From positions 169,183 to 233,182 of the forward strand of contig VXBM01001092.1 in NCBI GenBank assembly GCA_013400155.1: a stretch of DNA of 64,000 bases, written 5' to 3'. Under the pieces are notes generated by a model. That model saw nothing but the letters and a program-made list of their open reading frames with translations, was not told the origin of the DNA and ran no database searches. Shown here in pieces: positions 1 to 11,360 of this stretch. This stretch comes from Helopsaltes ochotensis. Its lineage: Eukaryota; Chordata; Aves; Passeriformes; Locustellidae. The translations under genes were made by a program, and so were the position numbers. The stretch's first letter is position 1. Each line of letters opens with the position of its first letter.

Positions 1-3000
1 CACAAAGACACAAGTGGAGTATTTAGAAAGCTTTAGACGTTCTTATCTACTTTATATAACATGATCTGGAAGACGGGAAGTATTTACTCAGTGTCCTAAC
101 CTGCAGAAATCACCATGACAGTCACAGAGCTTTACCTGCTATATACCTGGGCATGGGATTTACATGGGGGCAGAGAAACACTCCTTATTTTGTGCATAAG
201 TACACCTGTAGAATTTGGTAAGCACGTACAGTCTACTTGCAAGTCATAGATGTACCGAGAAGGCACAGACTGAAGTCAAGGATTTCATGCCCCACCTTCC
301 AAGATTATCCTATGCCAGGGGTATACTGTTTGATTTCCTGAGGACTGCAGTTTTCTGACAGAACTAGAAACTTAAAACGTTTTTAGTCAAGACATTCAAA
401 GAGAAAAGAGGGAGAAAGTATACGAACATGAGAAAGAAATTAACACATATATAGAGGGCTACAATCATAGTGAAGCACTGAAAATATTTGCTGCTTTATT
501 TGGTACCTAGTTCCCTGTGCTGTTTTCAACTTGCTACATCTTGTGTGCGTAGCTACTTACAAGGATGTGGTTTTCCAAGTAGGAATTGAGAGAAATTCAG
601 TCTAGATCTAAACCATCTCTAAGAACCAAATATTTTTAAATGTCTCTGAGATATTATCAGAGCTAGTATGGACTCCTTTTACTGTGTTTCAGTTTAAGAA
701 AAATAAGAGAGAAATAAAATACATGAAACAAACTGGGATACTATTGACCAATTGATCAAGTATGAGGCAGATCTCAAATTTCACAGCAATTTGTTCCACT
801 GTCTTAAATCAGCCTTTGAATGAAGTGAGCAAGGCTCCTGCTGGCCAAACTTTCTTTTCCTCAATGGGGAAAGAATGAAATCAGCACACACTACAGCTTA
901 AATTCACTCACTCTCATAAGGCTGGGTATTTCCAGTAGTGTGCAGGGGCAGGGTTTGTGCACCAAGTGTGGAGAGCTCAGCAGCCGGCAGAGTCTGTGAC
1001 ACCTAAAACATCAGCCTGCTCCTGCCCCACTACTGAGAGGCCATCATCAGGGGGGAATTAAAGAATTTCTTTGCAATGCTGAAGCCAAGATCATGTGAAC
1101 TATATATATCATGTGAATCCTGAGGTGAAACATAGGTATTAAGAGAACAATTATTTCTTGAAAATTCTGAATTATGTTATGCTACTTTTCCTAATAATTT
1201 CTGAATGAGGGAGGTCTCTTTCTTTTTTTTAACTGCCAAAGGAAGAAACTGCTCTTCTTCCCATAGACGTGCCACTAACTCCAGCCACTCCTTTCCTGAT
1301 TCAAGAAAGTCAGATGGATTCTGTGTTTCTTCACAAATCAGAAGAAAAATATTAGTGCATTTTCATTGCAAAAATTTGTACTACTTCTAGTAATTCAACA
1401 AGAACTTTTATGCCTTTTCCATTCACATAATACTTTTTTTTTCAAATATTTTTAAAACCTTTCCTAGTTTAAACACAGAACAGATTTATGATGAAATCCA
1501 TAAGGGAAAAAATAAGAAGGAGAAAGAAAAAGAAACCTACAGAACATGTGAAATCAACTGTAGAAAAATTGCTTTAAAGGTGGAAGGGTACCAGAATCAT
1601 GCTTGAATAGGTATCAGCTGATTCTACCAAATGGTCATCAAGGTCAAGGACCATCATAAAAATCAAAGCAAGGACTTTTTCTAAGCAAGATTTTTTTTTT
1701 TTTAATTTTGAAATAAAGTTCAGGGCTGCGGTCAATATATTTGCTTTTTATAAACACTTATTTGATTTACTTTTGAGAAACCCACTTCAGTTTAGCTGTT
1801 AAATATTGAATGCCCTTTTCCTACTTCAAGGCTCACAGAAGCAGATTTCATAATATTTGTATGCCTTTTATGCATGAGTCCTCTTATTTATACAGCTCCC
1901 TATAACTCATATAAATGAATGACAGAAAGGACCAATTAGAGCTTTTTCAGGGTAGAATGGCTCTTAGATAGTTGTGCAGTCTTGTTTAAATGGTTTCAGG
2001 TTCCACAGTTTCCCTGAGGAGATTATTTGAGAGCTTACTCCAATTTATTCTCATGATAGTCAGCTTCAACATTTCCTTTTCCAATTGAATCACAATACAC
2101 TTGCATCCAACATAATGTATCACACATTTTCTCCTCTTGTGATGTAAGGTAGATTCCATAAATCCCGCAATAAATTTGTCACCTCTCCTTATGTCTCTAT
2201 AACTCCATATTAGTTATGTAGCATGTGCCAGCCTTGAAAGCAACATCAGTTATGCCTCTTAGTGATTTGCACAAAAAAGTAGCAATCAAACCCAAATACT
2301 TTATTCAAGCTCCAAATTAATTCACAAAAATGATCCTTTAAAAAAAATAAATTCTATGGTTCTGTGTATTGTAAGTATAAAATACTGCCCCTTTTTAATG
2401 CATGCCTGCAGAGTCCCCATCCTCCTAGGGTCATATAATAAAATTCCAGGAGCAGGTTTTTTTATCATGTGTCTCCGGGAAGGATTCAATTAAATTTTCC
2501 AGTTTACTACAAAGTAAGAAGTTCTGTCGTATGTGGCTGACTGCCCTGCCATGTAGGCTGGTCCCTTCACCCCTCTGTTCATCAAGTGCCAAACTGGTTG
2601 GCTTTCAGATTTCCTAGCCTGCCGTTCCCATTCAAGTCCTGCCATGGGATTGCCCCTGTTCCGGGGCTCATTCATTCAGTTCCTTCACTGCACAAATTTT
2701 ATTACACAAGAAACAGGGCTTACATTCATCTTTTTACAATTTCAGATTAAAGGGACCACAGAGATAGGGAAACACATTCCTGCAAATTCAAGACCACTAG
2801 GCTATAAATATCTTAAGTTATCTGTCTTCAGTTATACTGATTACAGCAGAATTTTGAACAAATGAGAACCAGAAACCAGGAAAGCACCCCTGAATATCCT
2901 AGAAGTTCATGCATGTACATATAGACTCTAAAACACATTAGGAAATGGTCATCAAATTACAATTGATGCAATAGTATCCCTACTGAACAAGCGAGTTCCA

Positions 3001-4949
3001 TAAAACTACCAAGTGTCCTGGAAACTGTCAGGTGTTAATGTCCTAATTAGTAAATAATTGATTAAACCCATGAAAGCAGAAATAAAAAGTTAGAATACTG
3101 CCCATTCACTCAGTAATACAGAACAAGTGCTCTAATAGCAAAGGCTTAAGAGCCAAAGGACCAGGCAGGTGCCTAATACTTCATTAGGTTTTACAACGAG
3201 GAAGACACTATAAACACCAAAAGCTCTGGTGCAAATAAGACTAATAATAATAAATAATTTTTGGAAGCTGGCTTTAGAAAACAAATAAAACACAACCAGC
3301 AGAAATAAAGAAGCCTGATTGCATCTCGCAGCTGAACCCATTCCAATACCCTCATTGTGCCTTGTGTCCTACACCTACCAGATGGGGAAGGAGGGAGTGC
3401 GCTGGAGCACTCTGATGGGCCATGTGCTGGGTAGCCAGCGGCCACTGTCTCCTCCTTGCTGACCTGCAGGACAGCTTTTACAGGCTGAAGAGCCTGGAAG
3501 ATCCCTGAGGGGAGCTGCAACGAACTCCTCCCTGGCTACGTGGCATGTGGGCCCTGTTAGAGAGAGTCTCTCCTTCATTCTGCAAAAAAATCTGTCGTTC
3601 ATTACTGAAATCAGCCCCGTATGGCTGAACGAGCAACTAGCTTGAAGTCACTGGAGAGGGGAAAAAGGTGAGGGCAGCCAAATTGTTTGGAATGCAGCTA
3701 AAATACTTCAGAGAGTTTAAGGTTAAAAGGGATCATTGGATCACATAGTCTGACCACAGGCCAGTAAGTCTTACTACCAGTCCCAAACTGAACTAAGGAG
3801 CTTGTTTGTGATTAAAACCATTATACTTGCATTACATTATCTCAGCTCCTGACCACTGATTCTTCTTTTATGCTCTTTTTTACCATTTTAAAAAGCTTTA
3901 GCACAGCAAATCTTGCAGATTTTTTTTGACAAATTGATAATGTGTTCAGAATGTATCATTTTAAGAGACTTCCTCCAGTACTAGAATGTTCTGGCAGGTC
4001 ATTCCTGCACTGCTTGTTCTTTAACGTCAAGAGCCACACGCCTTGTTCTACTATCAGTGCCCATTAATACACACTGTAATGCTGGGTGTACATCCAACAG
4101 TCAGAGTGGACACATTGCACCTTATCCGTAACAGTTTGCTTGAAATGATTTTTAAACAACTTTTTCTAAGATATAAGCTCTCATTCCAGAGACATGGCTT
4201 GCTTTCCTGGAAAATTTGGCAGTAAATTTGGCTTTTTGAAAGTGTTAATTTTACTCTCACAGTAGTTTACTAAGTTACCATTTAGCACATCCACAGATTT
4301 TATCAGCAGTGAGTTTATTTTGGATGTCTGGTAAAAATCTTGAAAATGCTGAGCCTGCAGAAACTTGCACACCCCAAAACCATGAAGACTAGCCTCTGAA
4401 AACTCTTCTGATCTTTCAGAAGTCAAAAACTATTTCTCTATTTAACTTTAGAAGTACACGTGGTATTAACCAAAGGACTCAGAGACCATTCTGCAGTTCT
4501 AAGCCTCCTAAATTAAAAACAGAAGCCGTGATGTTTCTGCAGTTACTTTTATCAATTTACCTGTGTTACTGAATAAGGCTATCAGAATTTTTATAATTCA
4601 AGGTGGTTTATAAATAAGGATATCTTACTTATTTCTTTATAAAACCGTTTTTGTATCTTTTTCTACTGATTTGCCTGTGGTTTATGTTAAAAGAGTCAAG
4701 AACAGTACAGGTCATCCAGCTTGGTCTTTTAAAAATGGACAGAGCACGAATGATTGTCTTCTTAATAACTTACTTTCCATTTAAAGATTTATGAAACCTC
4801 AAACTTAGCTACTTCCTCAGCCAACTCTGTCAAGATCCCCCGGTGCAAATTAGCCAGACTTCATTAAAAACTGTCTAGGTTTGCTTGGAACGGAGCTTTC
4901 CCCACGGACCACACCAACTTCTGACACGTGATGCCAGCACAACACCTGG
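1..4949. other. Upstream intergenic DNA, no gene recognised
   Basis: AT-rich sequence with short chance ORFs only; none resembles a known protein. It holds a locally GC-richer patch at about 3290-3620 and a possible eroded minus-strand CR1 end near 3715-3772. No exon of a neighbouring gene was seen. Confidence 0.6.
3715..3772 (-). repeat. Possible eroded CR1 LINE 3' end
   Basis: The + strand wording (aaggttaaaagggatcattg, then gatcacatagtctgacc) resembles the reverse complement of a CR1 3' terminus, where a ttggaagggacc-like block is followed by a gatcatctagtccaacc-like block. It is short and diverged, so the call is tentative. Confidence 0.35.
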
Positions 4950-5180
4950 CTTCTCCCAGGTACGGCGGCGATGCTCATCCAGCCCCGCTACAGCTGCGGC
5001 ACCTCACACCCGTCTCCAGCCAGGAGGGACTCCCTTCGCGCCTCCTCGCTCCCCTTTTTCTCTAAATTCCCCCCCGCTGCCGCAGCCCCAGCGGAACCCC
5101 GGCTCGGGGGTCCGAGCGAGGTGCCCGCACCTGCGCTGCGGTGCCGGCAGGTCCCGGCGGCCGTCCCCGCCAGGTTCCCC

Positions 5181-6165
5181 NNNNNNNNNNNNNNNNNNNN
5201 NNNNNNNNNNNNNNNNNNNNNNNNNNNNNNNNNNNNNNNNNNNNNNNNNNNNNNNNNNNNNNNNNNNNNNNNNNNNNNNNNNNNNNNNNNNNNNNNNNNN
5301 NNNNNNNNNNNNNNNNNNNNNNNNNNNNNNNNNNNNNNNNNNNNNNNNNNNNNNNNNNNNNNNNNNNNNNNNNNNNNNNNNNNNNNNNNNNNNNNNNNNN
5401 NNNNNNNNNNNNNNNNNNNNNNNNNNNNNNNNNNNNNNNNNNNNNNNNNNNNNNNNNNNNNNNNNNNNNNNNNNNNNNNNNNNNNNNNNNNNNNNNNNNN
5501 NNNNNNNNNNNNNNNNNNNNNNNNNNNNNNNNNNNNNNNNNNNNNNNNNNNNNNNNNNNNNNNNNNNNNNNNNNNNNNNNNNNNNNNNNNNNNNNNNNNN
5601 NNNNNNNNNNNNNNNNNNNNNNNNNNNNNNNNNNNNNNNNNNNNNNNNNNNNNNNNNNNNNNNNNNNNNNNNNNNNNNNNNNNNNNNNNNNNNNNNNNNN
5701 NNNNNNNNNNNNNNNNNNNNNNNNNNNNNNNNNNNNNNNNNNNNNNNNNNNNNNNNNNNNNNNNNNNNNNNNNNNNNNNNNNNNNNNNNNNNNNNNNNNN
5801 NNNNNNNNNNNNNNNNNNNNNNNNNNNNNNNNNNNNNNNNNNNNNNNNNNNNNNNNNNNNNNNNNNNNNNNNNNNNNNNNNNNNNNNNNNNNNNNNNNNN
5901 NNNNNNNNNNNNNNNNNNNNNNNNNNNNNNNNNNNNNNNNNNNNNNNNNNNNNNNNNNNNNNNNNNNNNNNNNNNNNNNNNNNNNNNNNNNNNNNNNNNN
6001 NNNNNNNNNNNNNNNNNNNNNNNNNNNNNNNNNNNNNNNNNNNNNNNNNNNNNNNNNNNNNNNNNNNNNNNNNNNNNNNNNNNNNNNNNNNNNNNNNNNN
6101 NNNNNNNNNNNNNNNNNNNNNNNNNNNNNNNNNNNNNNNNNNNNNNNNNNNNNNNNNNNNNNNNN
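5181..6165. other. Assembly gap (985 N), probable site of LPCAT1 exon 1
   Basis: A continuous run of N. Both flanks are GC- and CpG-rich, and it is the only place upstream of exon 2 with promoter-like composition. The joined protein lacks about 45 N-terminal residues, which is what a single GC-rich first exon would supply, so exon 1, the start codon and the transcription start are probably inside. No open reading frame can be read through it. Confidence 0.9.
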
Positions 6166-9100
6166 AATTTGGGCCGAGACATCCTAGTGCAGCCCAAGTT
6201 TTGCCCCTGGGTAAATAGTCCCTGCGGCGTAATTTAGGTATTGTGCAGGTAACGGTAAGACTACGGGAAGCGGTATTAAAATGCAGATTTGCAGTTGCGT
6301 GGCTTTTTATTTCATTGTTTGGTTTTAGGGGGGGGTTTTCCCCCCCTCCGTCTCACCTCGCACAGTGAGCAGTAAGTGGTTGGGTATCCAGAGGGCATGG
6401 CCCTTGTCTTAGGCTTTTGGTAAGATCTGGGTCACTTGCTGGAGGAAGACATACTGTCACAGGCTCACCTAATGAGGGGCTGGCCTTTTCTGCCACTTCC
6501 ATCAGTGTAATACTTCAGCTTTATAAAGCTGTTGTTCTGGGAGCCTTCAGTACCTGTTAACACTGGAAGTTATGATTCTCTAGTATTGAACCTCTTGGGT
6601 CAAAGCGCTTTAGATCCAGCTTTGATTTGCATTTGAGTGAAGCTCCTTGTTACCCTGCCCTGTTGCTGCCCAGATGCTTAACACAAGATATGGATGTCCT
6701 GTCTTAAAAAACATCAGAATGTGCCTCATGTTACATACTGGGCAGCCCAGGAATTTATAGTACACTCCAGTAGAAAAGGTTTTCAATTGTTATTAAGTTG
6801 CCCAGTTTGTATTCAAAAATGTGCTCATAAATTGTTGCTTGAGCTGGAAAAGGGAGAAAAGGTTTGTGTCATTTGCTTCCTTTAGTTTATATTTAGAGCT
6901 TCCTCAATAAATTCCATAGTAATAAAGATTACCTTTCCATGTACTGTACTTTGTTCCTGAAGTCGTGGTTAATATGCAATTAATGAGGTAGAAGTCTTTC
7001 AGGGAGCAGAGAGGAGCAAAGATAGCACATGTTCATTCATACGGACTAGGATTGTCCCCAGTTATAACAACTAATGTTGCTTTGTACTTGGTTATTTATA
7101 AGAAGTTTTAAAAATACTGCTGGGAGAGGAGAGCAGACTCTGTTCTACAGTTTTTGCAGTATTGAGTCTCCCAGGAGCCGCTAGCATTGCCGATCTGTCG
7201 TGATTGCTGACAGACCTTGAGGTGCTTCGTCGGGGAAGCGACTGGTTGTAGGACACACCTGCTTTCTGCGTGGGCTGCCCTGTTCATAGGTATGAGATGC
7301 GAGCTTTGCCAGTGGATTTCAAGGATTTGTTATTTGCAGTGAAGATGAGGAGACGTGTTTAATCCTCAGTAGTTTGTCACGGTGCACAGGCCAAAGGAAC
7401 AGCTCCTCGCCAGTGTCTCTCAGACTTGCTTTTTAAGCGAACAGTCTTTCACTGATATACGGCAGCACAGGGTTCTTTAACCCGACCTCCCTTCAGTCTT
7501 ACTGTTGCAGTTTTACGCAGGAAAAACCCCATAAACTGGCATACAGAACCGTGATAGATTTTTTTCTTTGCCTTAGTCATGCTTTTCCAGCCTCTTCACC
7601 GCTTAAAAGTTGTGCTTGAGATAGAGGCTATTAAAGCAGAGCTGTGGAACTGCTCCACGTGAGAAGAAGTGCCCCCCCAGGTGAATTGCAGAAGTGTGCA
7701 TTCCCCTCTCCTCGCAGAGCTCGCTGTGAACTATTGCAGCTGAACTCACTTCCTGTTCGGCTGTAGGCATGGCTTGTGTCACAGGCTTTTCCGTCTGTCC
7801 TGTGAATCTGACAGGGCTTTCTGGGCTTGCACAGGCTGTCGAGGAAGGTTAGGAATGTAGGTACAACAAGTAGGGAACCCAGGGCACTGGGAGACAAAGA
7901 CTCCTTTGTCCGATGGTCTGGTGTCTGTTGCTGATGGCCTGCCAGATAGCCCCATTATCTTCGCTGCAACTTCGTCCTGCACTCTGCAAGAGGTTACATT
8001 AGCTTTTTTGTTCATTAACGCTGCTCAAAGTAGATGCTTTTTAGCATGTTCCAGCCCTAGACTGTGGGAGTGAAAGAAAGGTTGGAAGTGAAAGGGTGAA
8101 AAAGCCACGAGGAGAAGGAACAACAGTAAAAAAAATCCTTTTGACTCTCAAGTAACTGTTCACCTCATCTTTCATTGACTTTATAAAAACTGGGAGCTTA
8201 CAAGAGTGTAAAAACAGTAAGACTATTTAAGAACTGAGTCTCATCAGTAGAAATGATGGCTATTTTTTTCTGATCTGAGGGTGACTGTAGGAGTCATTCT
8301 TGAAGCTACCTGTTTTATTTCAGTACTATAATAAAAAGATTCTTTCTGAGAGAGAGACATGATTTTATTAACCATGGATTTTGTTCATACTAACATCTTC
8401 TGTGCACCTGTCATGTAAGTCCGAGCTCTTGATTCTTGTTACCACTGCAGAACAGGCAGAAGCGTTACTGGACCTGTCACTAAGCATCTGTAGCTTTTTT
8501 CCCTGCTACTTCAAAACACAATGCAATGCCATTTTCCTTTCTTCCAGTGTTTCTGGCCCTTTTATTTCACCAGTGCTGGTGTTCATTTGGTGCCTTGGTG
8601 AGCTGATTTGGCTCATTAAACCAGCATATCATTGTGGTTTTGTGTTCTGATTATTTTCTTTTGCTGGAATGGCTGTGTTTTTTCTCACTAATGAGCTATA
8701 TTGGCTCATTGCTAGCTCACATAAGTGCTAGAGCTGACTCAAGGGGAGGATTGAGGAGAGAGTGAACAGGACCACTCTTTCACAGCAGTGATCTGCTGGA
8801 TTGGCTTAGCTGCACAGGAAAATTTTTCCTCATGGAGTATTTATCTCCATGAATGTGTCTGTTGGGGAACTTGCAGAGTGGGAAAGTGGATAGAGAGAGA
8901 ATTGTTGAGGGGTGAATTCCTAGCTCCTTCACTGCTGTCTTTGGTGAGTTGAGCTATAGGAATGATAATCATGAGGAAGTATAAATGTGGGGCAAGATGC
9001 AATTTCTATCTGATATGCGTAAAAGAAAAATCAAAACCTCTACCATTTCAAATAGTATTTCCTTTTTCAGTATTGTGACTGCTACTACTTTGTAGCAAGT

Positions 9101-11217
9101 CATGGAAATTTTGTTGGGAAGGAACTGGTTTTAGTGATGTTTCTTATGGTATTGGTAATTTCCAAGTTGCATTTTTTTCAGTTTCCCTGTGCATGAGAGC
9201 TGTGGTAGTGGTTTTTAAGACAGGAAGCAGACCTAGAGAAGTAGAAAAAAGGGTACTCTGTGCTTCTCTTACTTAGTGCTTAGATATGTAGGACCAGATA
9301 TTTTGGACAACTTGAAACCTGAGTTCATATTTTATACCTTCATTGTGAGGTCATACTTAAATCTGAATGCAGTCTAAGCAAGAAGAACATATAATACCTA
9401 TTTAGTTTAAGTGACTTGCCTTATATCAGATTTAAGCCCTTCTTATGGAAGAATGGAGATTATTTCCCAGGGCAGCCTTCCATTATGAGCTGTCCATAGG
9501 TCTTTCACAGTAAACACTGCAGCTTCTGAAAAACTAAGTTGGATGCTGTAGGCCAGCAAATGTTAAATAACCTGTGATCAACCCCCTCTTGAGATTTCTT
9601 CGGTCATGAGCTGAACCCCTCAAAGTACAACTCTAGTGGAGCTTTAGGGGTTTTTAAATGTATCTCGAAACACAGGTGTTTACATATTACTTATTGCCAA
9701 ACAGAATTTGTAAGTTTAATTGGAAGACCTGTCTCTATGAACATTTGAAATATGTGGGAATGTGATCACTAAAATAGCGTCCACATAAGGTCAGAGCCAG
9801 AGTGTATGTCTGCTGTATTCTGGTCTCTGACAGTGGCCAGTGGGAACAGGATCTTCTCCTTTTTTCTGTCTCACACTGACATGGTTGTTGTACATAGGTT
9901 TTACAGGGTAGAAGCTTCCTTATCTAGGAAGATATTGGAATGTAGATATGGACTGAACTACTTTTCAAATGTTAGCGCCTTTCTTGATTCCTAACCTTCT
10001 TGAGGAGGTAGACGTACTTTTCTCTTCTGCCAAATTTCTTGTGTGAAGTTACTGAGCTACTGCCTGATGAAAAGGGGGTGGTGTCACAGCCAGACCTTGT
10101 ACATTTGGTGCATTTGCTTCTTGCTGGCCATTACCATCCTTGCTGTCTCTGGAAGACCAAGAGACTTCTTCTGCATATTTATGCCATCTTTTATGGCATT
10201 AGGGATGCAACTTCTGCTTTCATTCTATGACGTGGCACAAAAATGATCTTTGGTACAAAGCATCAGTACAGAGAGTCAAGGGATGGAATACCTCACTACC
10301 AGTCACCTACCATTCAGCTTTGCCCTGGAGAAGACTTGGAGGAGTGGGAGGGAAGGAGGAGGTGTGAATCCCAAGGGTCTGTGTCCTCACCTGCATTTTG
10401 TTTCATTTATTTCTTAGTGGCTGGTCCTTCTCATTTTACAGACTTAGAAGGCAGCTGCCCTCATCTCCCGAATGTACTTCTGTTTGCTGCCAGACGTGGT
10501 GGTCTTGTCTGTGGATGCAGAGTTGTGTGAGTTGGTGTAACTTTGATGCTCCTCTGCCCATTGTAGTGCGTGAAGTTTTACTGGTTCATCTGGGAAACCA
10601 GCCTATCTAAGAAAAAAAAAAACTCCTTTTTGTTTCAGTTCTGCAAACTAAAAGAGTCTCCATAGGGACACTCATAGGAGAGTGAGATCGTGGTTGTTAC
10701 AAGGTGATGGTACCAGTCTGAACCATCACTGTAAAATCCAACTGCAATGGATTGGTAGCTTAGGGCTTGACAGTGGCATCTTGGGCTTTTCTCCTCTGTG
10801 TGTTCCCTGTACCTACCCTAGATTTACACATCTGTGCACCTACAGAGTGAGTTGGTTGTTGAGCTCTTTTGGGAAGTGAGAGGAAGTGGAAAGTGAGCTG
10901 CATGATGACTAGATCTGCATCAGGGAAGAGAAGAATATGAATTAATCTTTCCTCAGCAGCCTGGAGATGCATCAGATTAAGCACAACATGAGACAGCACC
11001 TTATGCCTCGTTACTCATCCTTGCCTAGCTATTGTGGTATTGAAAAGTGTGCTTTTTTTAACCTTATCTGGCATATCTGGAATTGAATGGTATTCGGCTG
11101 TTTCTGCCATTAGATATTTTTAAGTTAAGAAATGGTATCAGTTTCTAGAAATCGCTGACCTTTTCAGTCTGAAATTGTGTTGGAATAATGCTTCTTTTTA
11201 TTGTTATTATTTTGCAG
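6166..11217 (+). other. LPCAT1 intron 1 (3' part)
   Basis: At least 5.05 kb between the gap and exon 2. The first ~200 bases are CpG-rich, and a mildly GC-richer stretch runs from about 7170 to 7980. It contains a G8-T4-C7 perfect palindrome at 6328-6346. No additional exon or clear repeat was recognised. Confidence 0.75.
6328..6346. repeat. G8-T4-C7 homopolymer palindrome
   Basis: Eight G, four T and seven C in immediate succession form a perfect 7-bp G:C stem with a TTTT loop. It is 163 bases downstream of the assembly gap. Confidence 0.9.
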
Positions 11218-11360
11218 ATTGCCTTCATGACCTTGACTCTGTTTCCTATCCGACTCTTTTTTGCTGCTTTTATGATGTTGCTGGCCTGGCCTTTTGCGTT
11301 CATTGCTTCAATGGGATCTGACGAACAAGAGCTTGAAAAGCCCCTCTCCTGGTGGCGAAA
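11218..11360 (+). CDS. LPCAT1: LPCAT1 exon 2
   Basis: 143 nt, preceded by tttgcag and followed by gtgagt. It opens in phase 0 with IAFMTLTLFPIRLFF and encodes a strongly hydrophobic stretch (about residues 1-34, ending AWPFAFIASM), the membrane-embedded segment upstream of the acyltransferase domain. It ends with two bases of a Lys codon. The first visible residue corresponds to about residue 46 of the mammalian protein, so one upstream coding exon is missing. Confidence 0.96.

Larger units (their letters stand above)
4950..6360. promoter_or_regulatory. CpG island / LPCAT1 promoter region, interrupted by gap
   Basis: From about 4950 the base composition switches from AT-rich to strongly GC-rich with many CpGs (for example 4961-4970, 5036-5053, 5099-5170), up to the gap. 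CpGs remain frequent just after it (6172-6356). There is no TATA box at an obvious position. This is the usual setting of a vertebrate CpG-island promoter and agrees with exon 1 lying in the gap. Confidence 0.7.

Noticed and set aside
4885..6237. Long open frames of 350-450 codons on both strands spanning the gap
   Set aside because: They exist only because the N run contains no stops; the readable ends are CpG-island DNA with no recognisable protein.
10181..10199. 7-bp inverted repeat atgccat/atggcat
   Set aside because: Short enough to occur by chance many times in a window this size.
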